In this document: positions 6,990-16,104 of the stretch, piece by piece
How the letters are laid out: each line of letters begins with the position of its first letter
Numbering within the stretch: the stretch's first letter is position 1
Assembly (NCBI RefSeq): GCF_903645295.1
Contig: NZ_CAHJXM010000003.1
Location: 682,001-746,000 of the forward strand
Source of the DNA: Bacillus sp. Marseille-Q1617
GTDB taxonomy: Bacteria > Bacillota > Bacilli > Bacillales > Bacillaceae_B
Direction: 5' to 3'
Length of the DNA: 64,000 bases
The notes under the pieces: generated by a model
Seen by the model: only the letters and a program-made list of their open reading frames with translations
What the model was told of the DNA's origin: nothing
The model's database searches: none
Translations under genes and position numbers: made by a program

Positions 6990-8912
6990 ATGGAAAGGTT
7001 TATTCAATTCAACGATGAAAACATTGATTCATTTCTATTTATGGAAATGGCTGATTTAGCAAAGACCCTTTCCCAAAATGGTGATATGGAACTCAAATAT
7101 GGGCCTTTTTCTTATTTAGATTATAAACAGCAGACCGTGTATGTCAGCCATTTTTGGGATCATAGGAATAGAGTCGATGAGGTAAACGGTTTAAAAAGTG
7201 ATATATACCTCAGGACAGTTGGAAACCTAGCGGAAACCGACAATAACGAAGTGGTGAAGTACCTTAAGAAGATTAAGACAACGTCCATCCCGAAGTTTTC
7301 AAAGCAATTATTTGTAATGGGGGAAGACTTGCGGCTGGAAGAGATTTGCAAGGCTAAAAGACCGGGAACCAAACAGGCATTTTCAACAAGAAGAGAGTTA
7401 TATCGTCAGTATTTTAAAGCTCAACTCAAAGTAAACTTAACTAAAAGCGTTTTTACTGATTCCTTATTTAATGCGTTATTTCTTATGTTGAATGCCCAGT
7501 CGCCGCTGGAAGAGCCTCCATCCATTAACGAAGAACTCGACTTGGCCATGCCGTTCCTCCAATCCCAGCTTACCCGCTTCTATGAAACGGATTCAACTGC
7601 CGAGGTTGTAAGGATTTGTTTGGAAATCATTGACGTTGTCAATGAAATCGTAAAGAAAGATATGCTTAATGAATATTTTCATTTACCGGAAGATGCATAT
7701 GAACAAATAGATCTGCCTGCTGAAACCTTTGATGACCTTAAACGGAAGGATCCACTGGCTAATCACGATATCCTGGAGGAAGCAAGCACAGGCGATGAAG
7801 AAGTGATCGATGAAGAATTCCGTACATGGCACAGGGAAACGGAGGATAAAGGTGAATCCTTTTTACAATTCGACTTGGATCAGGGGTCACAATCGGATTT
7901 AATGGGTGAGGGTGTCCGTGAAGGGGATGATGGAGACCAGGCCCTTGCAATGGTTCAGGGATCCGCTCAAGAAACTGACAAAGAACATTATGAGAATGTG
8001 AAATCAGCGGAGAAAGAACATGAAGAACTGAAAGGAGGGGGGGAAAGTAAATACGGAAAAGATAATCGTTATGCAGTTCCATATTTTCTTTCACCTTCGA
8101 TTCCAAGCTTTGAAGAGCAGCAGCTTTATCGCACTTATAAAGCTGAAATCTCTCCTTTCCAGAAAAAACTTCAGAAGATGATTGAAAAAACGCTCGAGCA
8201 TAAAAGGATTCAACCAAGGTCAGACCTGCATTTTGGACGCTTAAACAACAAACTGCTGCGGTTTTTAACCGATGATAATCCAAGACTTTTTTACAAAAAG
8301 CAAAATCCATCGACTGAAATAGATGCTGTCTTTTCTCTCCTGGTTGATTGCTCAGGATCGATGTTTGATAAAATGGATCAAACAAAATTGGGAATCACTT
8401 TATTCCACGAGTCTTTGAAATCCGTACGGGTCCCTCATGAAGTAGTGGGTTTCTGGGAAGATACCAATCAGGCAACCAGGACCAGCCAGCCTAATTATCT
8501 GAAGCCCGTGCTGGATTATTCAGCTTCCCTGAAACCATCCTCCGGAGCGGAGATTTTACAACTGGAACCTGAAGAAGATAACCGCGATGGATTTGCCGTC
8601 AGACTAATGACGGAGAGAATCTTAAGAAGAAATGAAAAACAAAAATTTCTTCTTGTCTTTTCAGACGGTGAACCGGCAGCGATGGATTATGATCAAAATG
8701 GAATCGTCGATACGCATGAAGCTGTACTTGATGCCAGGAAAAGAGGAATCGAAGTCATCAACGTGTTCTTATCAAATGGACCTATTGATGAAGGTCAGCG
8801 AAATACCATCCGAAATATATATGGAAACTACAGTATCTTGGTCTCAGATATAGAAGAGCTTCCTGACGTGTTATTTCCATTGCTCCGTAAGCTCCTTTAT
8901 AAAAGTATATAA
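6990..8912 (+). CDS. VWA domain protein, NorD/CobT-like (YojO-like)
   Basis: 640 residues from the ATG at 6990, behind GAGGGATC; an upstream in-frame ATG at 6957 overlaps the ATPase gene and is less likely. The middle is acidic and low-complexity (roughly residues 250-350). The C-terminal third is a von Willebrand A domain with an intact MIDAS motif DCSGS near residue 452 and FSDGEP near 556. Such proteins bind a divalent metal and work with the MoxR ATPase as a metal-insertion or activation complex. The client is not visible here. A terminator follows. Confidence 0.88.
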   Translation: MERFIQFNDENIDSFLFMEMADLAKTLSQNGDMELKYGPFSYLDYKQQTVYVSHFWDHRNRVDEVNGLKSDIYLRTVGNLAETDNNEVVKYLKKIKTTSIPKFSKQLFVMGEDLRLEEICKAKRPGTKQAFSTRRELYRQYFKAQLKVNLTKSVFTDSLFNALFLMLNAQSPLEEPPSINEELDLAMPFLQSQLTRFYETDSTAEVVRICLEIIDVVNEIVKKDMLNEYFHLPEDAYEQIDLPAETFDDLKRKDPLANHDILEEASTGDEEVIDEEFRTWHRETEDKGESFLQFDLDQGSQSDLMGEGVREGDDGDQALAMVQGSAQETDKEHYENVKSAEKEHEELKGGGESKYGKDNRYAVPYFLSPSIPSFEEQQLYRTYKAEISPFQKKLQKMIEKTLEHKRIQPRSDLHFGRLNNKLLRFLTDDNPRLFYKKQNPSTEIDAVFSLLVDCSGSMFDKMDQTKLGITLFHESLKSVRVPHEVVGFWEDTNQATRTSQPNYLKPVLDYSASLKPSSGAEILQLEPEEDNRDGFAVRLMTERILRRNEKQKFLLVFSDGEPAAMDYDQNGIVDTHEAVLDARKRGIEVINVFLSNGPIDEGQRNTIRNIYGNYSILVSDIEELPDVLFPLLRKLLYKSI

Positions 8913-8927
8913 AATGAATGAATTTCA

Positions 8928-8961
8928 GGCGATTCACCAAAATAGGTGATATCGCCTTTTT
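8928..8961 (+). terminator. Rho-independent terminator
   Basis: GGCGATTCACC (8928-8938) pairs with GGTGATATCGCC (8945-8956, one bulge), followed by T5. Confidence 0.85.
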
Positions 8962-9084
8962 ATGTGATAGGGGTTTATTTTTTTCATAATATTGTAGTAG
9001 ATGGAAAGTTTAAGGTTTAGGTAACAGCGGATGGGTTATTAATGTAATCATAAGCTGAAGATGCTTTTTATTGGAGGTTGTATC

Positions 9085-10659
9085 GTGGAAGAAATAGATT
9101 TGCATCATATCTTTGAACTCGGACTGATATTAGTGATGATCGCTGCGGGGATAACGGCGATTGCTAAGAAATTCAAGCAGCCTTACCCTATTGCACTTGT
9201 CATTGTAGGAGCTTCAATAGGATTATTGAACATCCCTATTTTAGAACCCCTAAAGGAATTCATCACAGAGGGAGAAGTCTTTAATTTTGTCATCATCACA
9301 CTTTTTCTGCCTGCATTGTTAGGGGAGGCAGCGTTAAAACTCCCATTTTCTCAACTAAATTCAAATAAGGAACCGGTTTTGGCGCTTGCTTTCGGAGGAA
9401 CGTTTCTTTCCTTTTTGATCATCGGGTTTTCTGCCTATTATTTCTTTGGTTTTCCGATTCCTGCGGCATTTGTGTTTGGTGCGTTAATGAGTGCGACGGA
9501 TCCTGTGAGTGTGCTGTCCATCTTCAAAAGTGTAGGAGTGAAGAAGAGGCTGGCAGTCGTGATTGAAGGTGAGAGTTTATTTAATGATGGGTTAGCGGTT
9601 GTCTTATTCAATATTTCTGCTTTCTATTTATTATCATACATAGACGCTGGCTGGGCTGGACTCGGCAGCGGGTTGTGGGAATTCATCCGTGTTGTTTCAT
9701 TGGGGGTCATTATTGGAGGGTCCCTGGGATATGCCTTTTCCATCCTTACAAAGTATTTTGATGACTACCCATTAGAAATCATATTTAGTATCATTTTATT
9801 TTATGGTTCCTTCCTCCTCGCTGAAAGTGTCCATGCATCCGGGGTTATCGCGGTGGTGATTGCAGCCCTCATTTTTGGCAATTATGGCGGTAAAATCGGT
9901 ATGAGCCCTACGACTAAGCTGAACATCAACAGCTTTTGGGATGTAGCCGCGTTACTTGCGAATTCACTTGTATTTTTAATGGTCGGTCTTGAAATAACAA
10001 GGATTGATTTGATGGAAAAATGGCCGCTAATATTTGCTGCCATTCCAATCGTGCTGATTGCAAGAAGTATTGCTGTTTACTCCAGTCTTTCCTTGATCAG
10101 TAATTTCCCTAACAAATGGAAACATGTATTGAATTGGGGAGGCTTAAAGGGGTCGCTTTCTGTTGCCCTTGTATTAAGTCTTCCAAGGGATTTTCCGGCC
10201 CGGGAGGATGTATTGATTCTTGGATTCAGCGTTGTACTCTTCAGCTTGGTGGTCCAAGGGTTAACTATTAAACCGTTAATTTCCTTGCTTGGGGTAAAGG
10301 CGAAAGAAGGGGAGCATCAGGAGTTTCAAGAATTGCTGTCCCAAGTCCATCGTTATGAAACGGCCATTTCTGAAATACATCGCGTCAAACAAAAGCTTTA
10401 TATTACCGATACAGTCTCTGAAGAAGTAATGGATATGTATAAGAAACGAATTGATATGATTAAGGCACAGTTAAATAACCTTTATGAAGAACATCCGGAG
10501 TTAAAGGAAAATCAGCTATTAACCTTAAAGAAGCATGCATTATATGCTGAGTACGACGCCATTTTAAAACTTGAAAAAGAAGATATCATTTCAAGTACCC
10601 TTGCTGAAAGGCAGTACGACGCGATTACCGATGCCATCGTAAATAATGAAGAAAAGTAA
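9085..10659 (+). CDS. Na+/H+ antiporter, CPA1 (NhaP-type)
   Basis: 524 residues from the GTG at 9085, seven bases after GGAGG; the longer frame from 9061 would include that ribosome site. About 12-13 membrane helices are visible. The exchanger core shows MSATDPVSVLS near residues 133-143 and EGESLFNDGLAVVLF near 159-173, with the Asn-Asp pair that binds the cation in CPA1 members. The tail of about 125 residues is cytoplasmic, helical and charged. It exports Na+ (or K+) in exchange for protons in salt and pH homeostasis. It converges on telA and shares a terminator. Confidence 0.9.
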   Translation: MEEIDLHHIFELGLILVMIAAGITAIAKKFKQPYPIALVIVGASIGLLNIPILEPLKEFITEGEVFNFVIITLFLPALLGEAALKLPFSQLNSNKEPVLALAFGGTFLSFLIIGFSAYYFFGFPIPAAFVFGALMSATDPVSVLSIFKSVGVKKRLAVVIEGESLFNDGLAVVLFNISAFYLLSYIDAGWAGLGSGLWEFIRVVSLGVIIGGSLGYAFSILTKYFDDYPLEIIFSIILFYGSFLLAESVHASGVIAVVIAALIFGNYGGKIGMSPTTKLNINSFWDVAALLANSLVFLMVGLEITRIDLMEKWPLIFAAIPIVLIARSIAVYSSLSLISNFPNKWKHVLNWGGLKGSLSVALVLSLPRDFPAREDVLILGFSVVLFSLVVQGLTIKPLISLLGVKAKEGEHQEFQELLSQVHRYETAISEIHRVKQKLYITDTVSEEVMDMYKKRIDMIKAQLNNLYEEHPELKENQLLTLKKHALYAEYDAILKLEKEDIISSTLAERQYDAITDAIVNNEEK

Positions 10660-10661
10660 AG

Positions 10662-10694
10662 GAGACGCCTCGAGGGCGTCTCTTATTTTTTTAT
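10662..10694. terminator. Bidirectional terminator between antiporter and telA
   Basis: GAGACGCC (10662-10669) pairs with GGCGTCTC (10675-10682) around a short loop, with T-rich sequence on the plus side and a weaker T-tract on the minus side. Confidence 0.85.
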
Positions 10695-11816
10695 TTCCAT
10701 TAACTTTTGTTTCAATTCCTGTTCCATGACCACCATTTCCTGTTCTGCTTGCTGGCGTTTTTGACGTCCTTCCGCTTGAATGGTCAAGGTTTCCTCAATG
10801 GTTGTTATTAAATTTTCTTGAGTTTTCTTAAGTGTTTCCACATCAATGATTCCTCGTTCATTTTCCCGTGCAGTCTCAATACTGTTTGTTTTCAGCATTT
10901 CTGAGTTTTTTAATAGAAGTTCATTCGTTGTACGCGATACCTGTTTTTGAGCCGTGACCGCTTTCTGTTGATTTAACAGGGTGAGCGCTATCGCAATCTG
11001 GTTTTTCCACAGTGGTATGGCAGTAAGGATGGACGCCTGGATCTTTTCCGCCAGGGCCTGGTTGGTATTCTGAATCAAGCGGATTTGCGGGGCAGACTGA
11101 ATAGTCATTTGTCTGCTTAATTTGAGGTCGTGAATCCGCTTGTCCAGGCGATCAAGAAACTGCATTGTATCATTTACTTCTTGAAAAAGAAGTTCGTCCC
11201 CCGATTCTTCTGCTTTTTTGCGTAAGGCGGGAAGGAGTGTATGCTGGATTTCATCCCTTTTAAGCTCCGCTGCAGCAATATAAATATTCAGAGCCTGAAA
11301 GTAATCCTTATTTTTTTCGTAGAGTGTTTCCAAAAGTCTATTATCATCCAGCAATGTTTTCTGGGAATGTTCCAGCCTTACGGAAATGCGGTCAATCTGC
11401 GAACCTATTTTTTGATATTTGGAAAGAACCTCCTGTAAGGACGAAGAGACTTTTCTGAATAATTTTTTGAAAATCCCTTTTTGCTGCGTATTCAATTCTT
11501 CCGGATTCATCTGTTCCAGTTTTTTCATTAGATCGCTTAATACATCCCCGATAGGTCCGATATCCCTTTTTTGGACATGATCGAGCATCGAATGAGAGAA
11601 GCTTGATAACTGGTTTTGTGCGGCAGTACCGTATTTTAGTATGGCCTCATAATCTTTATAATCGATCTGTTCAGCGAGTTGCTTTGCCTTTTCCTGTTGT
11701 TCTTTTGGAAGTCGGTCCACTAAGGCAGGATTGCTGGGCGTATGGGTGTCCGCTTCATTTGAAAATGGGTTGGAAAGCAGTTGGTCTAATTCATTAAGCT
11801 CCTGACGTTGTTCCAT
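10683..11816 (-). CDS. TelA/YaaN family toxic anion resistance protein
   Basis: 377 residues, soluble and almost entirely alpha-helical with long coiled-coil stretches, as in TelA/KlaA and B. subtilis YaaN. The family was named from plasmid tellurite resistance, but its molecular role is unknown; it is often a stress or envelope-linked protein. The ATG is preceded by GGAGGTTTTATC. It lies 17 bases after the xpaC-like gene in the same direction, the same pair as xpaC-yaaN in B. subtilis, so they form an operon and probably act together. Confidence 0.88.
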   Translation of the reverse strand: MEQRQELNELDQLLSNPFSNEADTHTPSNPALVDRLPKEQQEKAKQLAEQIDYKDYEAILKYGTAAQNQLSSFSHSMLDHVQKRDIGPIGDVLSDLMKKLEQMNPEELNTQQKGIFKKLFRKVSSSLQEVLSKYQKIGSQIDRISVRLEHSQKTLLDDNRLLETLYEKNKDYFQALNIYIAAAELKRDEIQHTLLPALRKKAEESGDELLFQEVNDTMQFLDRLDKRIHDLKLSRQMTIQSAPQIRLIQNTNQALAEKIQASILTAIPLWKNQIAIALTLLNQQKAVTAQKQVSRTTNELLLKNSEMLKTNSIETARENERGIIDVETLKKTQENLITTIEETLTIQAEGRQKRQQAEQEMVVMEQELKQKLMEIKK

Positions 11817-11833
11817 GATAAAACCTCCATCAT

Positions 11834-12463
11834 CTATTTTAAATCTTTATTATGTGAAAGGTGCTGGTTGGCAAAGTTCAATTCTATCTTCAAATGATCC
11901 ATATCATCAGCCAATACCGCTTCCAAATCCTTTTCCAATGAATCGATTAATTCATCCAAGGTTGAACGGGTCTGCTGAAGCGATAAAAAAGCCTCTTGGC
12001 TTTTGCCTGGCTGGGCTGCCAGGAAGGTATATTTCTCAGTGAGTTCGACAACAGAATCCAGATGGTAGTAGAAGAAAGATTCAGATGAGTAATAACGTTT
12101 GGGTTCTTTATTTACTAACTGAAAGATTCTTCTTGATAACCGGTTTATTTCAAGGATTTGTTTGAATGCACCTAATGAACGGACTTTTAACTGTTGTTTC
12201 TGCAGCCGTTTGATTTTTTCCTTCGCTTCTTTTAAATTCTTGCTGATATACCGATATTCCTTTCTTGTAAGTCCTTTTTTATTCAGCCACAAGCTTTTTT
12301 GAATTCCTTTAATAAGCAGGAAGGTAATTATACCTGTGACAATACTGCATAAAAGAGTCAGGGGAAATCCTATGTCCAAAGTCAGTAAATATACTATGAA
12401 ACTGGCTGAGCCGATTGTAACGGCAAGTATACCTCTTATTATTAAATGTAAAAACGTATTCAT
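11834..12463 (-). CDS. XpaC-like membrane protein
   Basis: 209 residues. Two adjacent hydrophobic helices occupy roughly residues 5-50 ([20 protein letters not shown] and then [16 protein letters not shown]). The rest is a charged helical cytoplasmic domain. Length, topology and position before a telA/yaaN gene match XpaC, annotated as a protein for hydrolysis of 5-bromo-4-chloroindolyl phosphate; the true function is unknown. The ATG follows AAGGGGTAG. It is the first gene of the two-gene operon. Confidence 0.82.
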   Translation of the reverse strand: MNTFLHLIIRGILAVTIGSASFIVYLLTLDIGFPLTLLCSIVTGIITFLLIKGIQKSLWLNKKGLTRKEYRYISKNLKEAKEKIKRLQKQQLKVRSLGAFKQILEINRLSRRIFQLVNKEPKRYYSSESFFYYHLDSVVELTEKYTFLAAQPGKSQEAFLSLQQTRSTLDELIDSLEKDLEAVLADDMDHLKIELNFANQHLSHNKDLK

Positions 12464-12609
12464 CTTATCTACCCCTTAAAAGAATGCTTTCCTTTAATAC
12501 GTTCGAATGATCGAAAAAGTTTCAATGAAGTTATTCTAATTGTAACAGAATGCAAGGCAAGGTCATACTGGGGCACTAACTAAAAATCGATCTTAATTAC
12601 TGTAAGGAA

Positions 12610-12638
12610 TTGACTACATTCTTTCAATTTAATAACAT
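12610..12638 (+). promoter_or_regulatory. Candidate sigma-A promoter before the hairpin array
   Basis: TTGACT (12610-12615), a 17-bp spacer and TAACAT (12633-12638). If used, its transcript would run through all nine hairpin units before reaching the carboxypeptidase gene at 13834. The remainder of 12464-12690 shows no gene. Confidence 0.35.
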
Positions 12639-12690
12639 TTCCGGAATATATGATTAAAGTTTCAGCTTTTTTGATAAAATGTTTTAGTGA

Positions 12691-13806
12691 AAAGAAAAGC
12701 GGAGGCGGCTCGCTCAGAGGCGACAAGCATAAGACAGGGCAGCCATAAAGGCGCTCTTTGCCTTTCTGGATGGCATGACTTATGTCTCGAGCCTCTAGCC
12801 GCCGGAGCTGGACAAAAGAAAAGCGGAGGCGGCTCGCTCAGAGGCGACAAGCATAAGACAGGGCAGCCATAAAGGCGCTCTTTGCCTTTCTGGATGGCAT
12901 GACTTATGTCTCGAGCCTCTAGCCGCCGGAGCTGGACAAAAGAAAAGCGGAGGCGGCTCGCTCAGAGGCGACAAGCATAAGACAGGGCAGCCATAAAGGC
13001 GCTCTTTGCCTTTCTGGATGGCATGACTTATGTCTCGAGCCTCTAGCCGCCGGAGCTGGACAAAAGAAAAGCGGAGGCGGCTCGCTCAGAGGCGACAAGC
13101 ATAAGACAGGGCAGCCATAAAGGCGCTCTTTGCCTTTCTGGATGGCATGACTTATGTCTCGAGCCTCTAGCCGCCGGAGCTGGACAAAAGAAAAGCGGAG
13201 GCGGCTCGCTCAGAGGCGACAAGCATAAGACAGGGCAGCCATAAAGGCGCTCTTTGCCTTTCTGGATGGCATGACTTATGTCTCGAGCCTCTAGCCGCCG
13301 GAGCTGGACAAAAGAAAAGCGGAGGCGGCTCGCTCAGAGGCGACAAGCATAAGACAGGGCAGCCATAAAGGCGCTCTTTGCCTTTCTGGATGGCATGGCT
13401 TATGTCTCGAGCCTTTAGCCGCCGGAGCTGGACAAAAGAAAAGCGTAGGCGGCTCGCTCAGCCCCGACAAGCATAAGATGAATGGGCCGGGAAGGCGTTC
13501 TCTGCCTTCTTGGACCATTAAGCTTATGACCTCGAGGGGCTAGCCGCCGGAGCTGGACAAAAGAAAAGCGGAGGCGGCTCGCTCAGAGGCGACAAGCATA
13601 AGACAGGGCAGCCATAAAGGCGCTCTTTGCCTTTCTGGATGGCATGACTTATGTCTCGAGCCTCAAGCCGCCGGAGCTGGACAAAAGAAAAGCGTAGGCG
13701 GCTCGCTCAGAGGCGACAAGCATAAGACGGGGCAGCCATAAAGGCGTTCTTTGCCTTTCTGGATGGCATGGCTTATGTCTTGAGCCTCAAGCCGCTGGAG
13801 CTGGAC
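12691..13806 (+). repeat. Array of nine tandem ~124-bp hairpin units
   Basis: Units begin (at GGAGGCGG or GTAGGCGG) at 12701, 12825, 12949, 13073, 13197, 13321, 13445, 13570 and 13694. Spacing is 124 bp, except 125 for the seventh. Each is an extended imperfect inverted repeat with nested arms GGCGGCT/AGCCGCC, AGAGGC/GCCTCT, CATAAG/CTTATG, GCCAT/ATGGC and AAAGGC/GCCTTT. Units 1-5 are essentially identical; 6, 8 and 9 carry a few changes. Unit 7 differs strongly but keeps the pairing, having AGCCCC/GGGGCT, AATGG/CCATT and GAAGGC/GCCTTC instead. The array ends 28 bases before the carboxypeptidase start. No protein is encoded here. Confidence 0.95.
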
Positions 13807-13833
13807 AGATTGACGACACAGGTGGGTGGACAG

Positions 13834-15012
13834 ATGAAAAAAACGATCACGCTGATGATCATCATGCTTTTCTGGGTGTCTTCACCCATGGCATCAGCTC
13901 AGGAAAATAAAGCCAATAAGCCGGATACACTTTTCAGTAAATCGGCTGTCTTAATAGATTCCGGGACAGGAAGTGTCCTTTACTCAAAGAATGCCCATAA
14001 AAAAATGAACCCTGCGAGTATAACTAAGGTCGCAACAGCTATATATGCGCTTGAGCACACCAGCCTGGATGAAACCGTCACAGTCAGTGATCGTGCTTCG
14101 AAAACAGAAGGCTCCACGGTTTATTTGCTAGCCGGTGAAACCATTTCGATGCATCAGTTATTGCAAGGACTAATGGTCAATTCTGGAAATGATGCTGCAG
14201 TAGCCATAGCAGAGCATACAGAAGGATCTGTAGAGGCCTTCATGAAAAAATTGAACGAGTTTTTAAGGGATGAGGTGGGTGTAAAGAATACTCACTTTGA
14301 CAATCCTCATGGGCTTTATGACGAAAACCATTATACGACAGCGTATGATATGGCAGAAATAACAAGCTATGCTTTAAAGAATGATGCTTTTAAACAACTT
14401 TTTGATATTGGTATGATGAATTGGTCTTCTGAGGGATGGAAGACAACCCTTTACAATCATCATAAAATGGTCAAGGGTGAATTACCTTATCCCGAAGTGA
14501 CTGGCGGTAAGAATGGTTTTGTACCTGAAGCTAATCATACGCTTGTTACTTCTGCAGAAAATGCTGGTTTATCGGTTGTTGCAGTGACGATGAATGCACA
14601 AAGTAAGCGGGCCATTTATGCAGACACCAAATCCCTGTTGGATTACGGATTGAAGCAGTTTATGCGTACCTATGTATCCAAGGATAGTGAATTTCAGACA
14701 AGCAGCGAATCGTATCAACTACCATCTGATTTTCATTATACAAAGCACCTTAACGAAACAGTAAATGAGGTGGTCGATCAAGATGGCATCCTCACGATTT
14801 ATAACGGACAAAACGAAAAAATAGCTTCCACGAAGCTTAAAGCTGCTCATATCTCTGCTAAAAAACAGCAAGATGTACTGGCATCGAGCATTCATGGGAT
14901 GAAAAAAAGTGATGTGTCGGATTCGGCCGTATTTTACCCTCTATTTCTTTACTTGATCATCTTGGTAATGGCTGGGATTTCCATGATGAAAAGAAGGGAA
15001 CGCGAGCTTTAG
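13834..15012 (+). CDS. D-alanyl-D-alanine carboxypeptidase (class C low-mass PBP, S11)
   Basis: 392 residues from the ATG at 13834 behind GGTGGGTGGA; the frame is open into the last repeat unit but the signal peptide MKKTITLMIIMLFWVSSPMA sets the start. The serine active site is ASITK (SxxK, near residue 61) and the second motif is SGN near 116. The third motif reads GGKNG where the family normally has KTG, so Asn replaces Thr. A C-terminal membrane helix (FYPLFLYLIILVMAGISMM) is followed by basic residues. It trims the terminal D-Ala of peptidoglycan stem peptides outside the membrane. It resembles DacF, but the genomic context differs from dacF-spoIIA. Confidence 0.88.
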   Translation: MKKTITLMIIMLFWVSSPMASAQENKANKPDTLFSKSAVLIDSGTGSVLYSKNAHKKMNPASITKVATAIYALEHTSLDETVTVSDRASKTEGSTVYLLAGETISMHQLLQGLMVNSGNDAAVAIAEHTEGSVEAFMKKLNEFLRDEVGVKNTHFDNPHGLYDENHYTTAYDMAEITSYALKNDAFKQLFDIGMMNWSSEGWKTTLYNHHKMVKGELPYPEVTGGKNGFVPEANHTLVTSAENAGLSVVAVTMNAQSKRAIYADTKSLLDYGLKQFMRTYVSKDSEFQTSSESYQLPSDFHYTKHLNETVNEVVDQDGILTIYNGQNEKIASTKLKAAHISAKKQQDVLASSIHGMKKSDVSDSAVFYPLFLYLIILVMAGISMMKRREREL

Positions 15013-15036
15013 TTCCGCATATTTTTTAAACGATAT

Positions 15037-15072
15037 AAACAGGCTGTTCCGATGGGGACAGCCTGTTTTATC
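15037..15072. terminator. Bidirectional terminator
   Basis: AAACAGGCTGT (15037-15047) pairs with ACAGCCTGTTT (15058-15068), with T-runs on both strands, between convergent genes. Confidence 0.88.
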
Positions 15073-15073
15073 C

Positions 15074-15526
15074 TTAGTCCACGATTATATATCCGATCAT
15101 AGGTCCGTTATGTTCCATCGTTTTGTGGGTTTTACATATCAACCGATACGTGCCTTCTTTTGTAAACGTAACATTGACAATGGTTTCTTTTCCTTTCTTT
15201 ACAGTTCCCTTGACATTTGTTCCTTCGATGTAAAATGGATGCTCCTGTCCATTCACTCCATGGATTCGGAATTGTACTTGTTTATCCTTTTCCACAACGA
15301 TTGTGCCAGGATCCCAGCGGTATGATTCAATCTCTTCTCCATCAGTGCCTTGTGTTGTGAACTCTCCAGTCACTAATTCAATTGTCTGTACATCCGATGA
15401 ACCCCCTAAAGATACAGTAGGGTACGAATGTTGCGTTTTATAAGCCCAGATGGATCCAATACTAATAATCAAAATGGTAAAAAAGATGGCAATAATGGAT
15501 GATTTTTTCAGTACTAAAAATTTCAA
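15074..15526 (-). CDS. Membrane-anchored cupredoxin-like protein
   Basis: 150 residues. The N-terminus has one membrane helix (IIAIFFTILIISIGSIWAY), then a beta-rich cupredoxin domain. Likely copper ligands are His in EHPFY, then Cys and His in ICKTHK and Met in the GPMIGY loop, the blue-copper C-x-H-x-M spacing being somewhat loose. Its location outside the membrane suggests electron transfer or copper handling. The ATG follows AAGGAGGAGAAG. No cytochrome gene lies nearby, so the partner is unknown. Confidence 0.78.
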   Translation of the reverse strand: MKFLVLKKSSIIAIFFTILIISIGSIWAYKTQHSYPTVSLGGSSDVQTIELVTGEFTTQGTDGEEIESYRWDPGTIVVEKDKQVQFRIHGVNGQEHPFYIEGTNVKGTVKKGKETIVNVTFTKEGTYRLICKTHKTMEHNGPMIGYIIVD

Positions 15527-15689
15527 GACTTCTCCTCCTTATAATTATATCAATTGAAACCTTTAGTTTATTGTTATGCTGGGCAGGGGTCGAACTTGTC
15601 TACTTAATGAGGAGTGTAATGAACATATCAATTTGATTTTGCCTTGTATTTATGTAAAATTTGATGGAGAGAGCAAGGAGGGTGAAGCA

Positions 15690-16049
15690 TTGGAAAACAC
15701 TTGGAAAGTGATCATGACACATAGTGATGCCGAACCGTGGTGGTTTTTTGAAGATTGGAAACGCGATATTGTGAAAGAGTGGGAGTTTGATAATAAAAGC
15801 GAAGCAGTAAGAAAATATCTGGATGAGTGTGTAGCATTAAGCAGGGAATTTCCCAACATGAAGACGAAGAAATACAATTCGATTGCATTCTGGAATGAAA
15901 ACGAAGTAGTGTTTTGTGAGGCTTGCGATGATGATTTGCAAATGTATCATGGTATCATTCTATTCGAGAATGATCATCTTATCGAGAATGTTGATACTCT
16001 TGAAGGGCTGAAGGAAGAAATACAATCTTTAGCAAACGAAAAGTTGTAA
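15690..16049 (+). CDS. DUF1033 family protein
   Basis: 119 residues from the TTG at 15690, seven bases after AAGGAGG; the longer frame from 15576 has no ribosome site and lacks family similarity. It starts with ENTWKVIMTHSDAEPWWFFE, the conserved Trp-rich opening of DUF1033, and has a conserved acidic segment CEACDDDLQ. These are small soluble proteins of Firmicutes with no assigned role. The gene stands alone and ends at a perfect hairpin terminator shared with gerC. Confidence 0.78.
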   Translation: MENTWKVIMTHSDAEPWWFFEDWKRDIVKEWEFDNKSEAVRKYLDECVALSREFPNMKTKKYNSIAFWNENEVVFCEACDDDLQMYHGIILFENDHLIENVDTLEGLKEEIQSLANEKL

Positions 16050-16055
16050 GCATAA

Positions 16056-16089
16056 AAAAAGGAATGTGGCAGCTGCCACATTCTTTTTA
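16056..16089. terminator. Bidirectional terminator, perfect 22-bp palindrome
   Basis: GAATGTGGCAGCTGCCACATTC (16062-16083, one uninterrupted inverted repeat) is flanked by A-runs and T-runs on both sides, between convergent genes. Confidence 0.92.
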
Positions 16090-16104
16090 TTTAGCAGGGA
16101 AGTC

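Noticed and set aside
7759..8385. 208-residue minus-strand frame inside the VWA gene
   Set aside because: It is antisense to a well-supported gene and its composition (many His, Pro, Cys) is typical of a shadow frame.
12662..13518. Open frames on both strands through the tandem repeats
   Set aside because: They recur in each unit as a by-product of the repeat, have no ribosome sites and give the same low-complexity peptide.
12691..13806. CRISPR array
   Set aside because: The 124-bp units abut without variable spacers and there are no cas genes.
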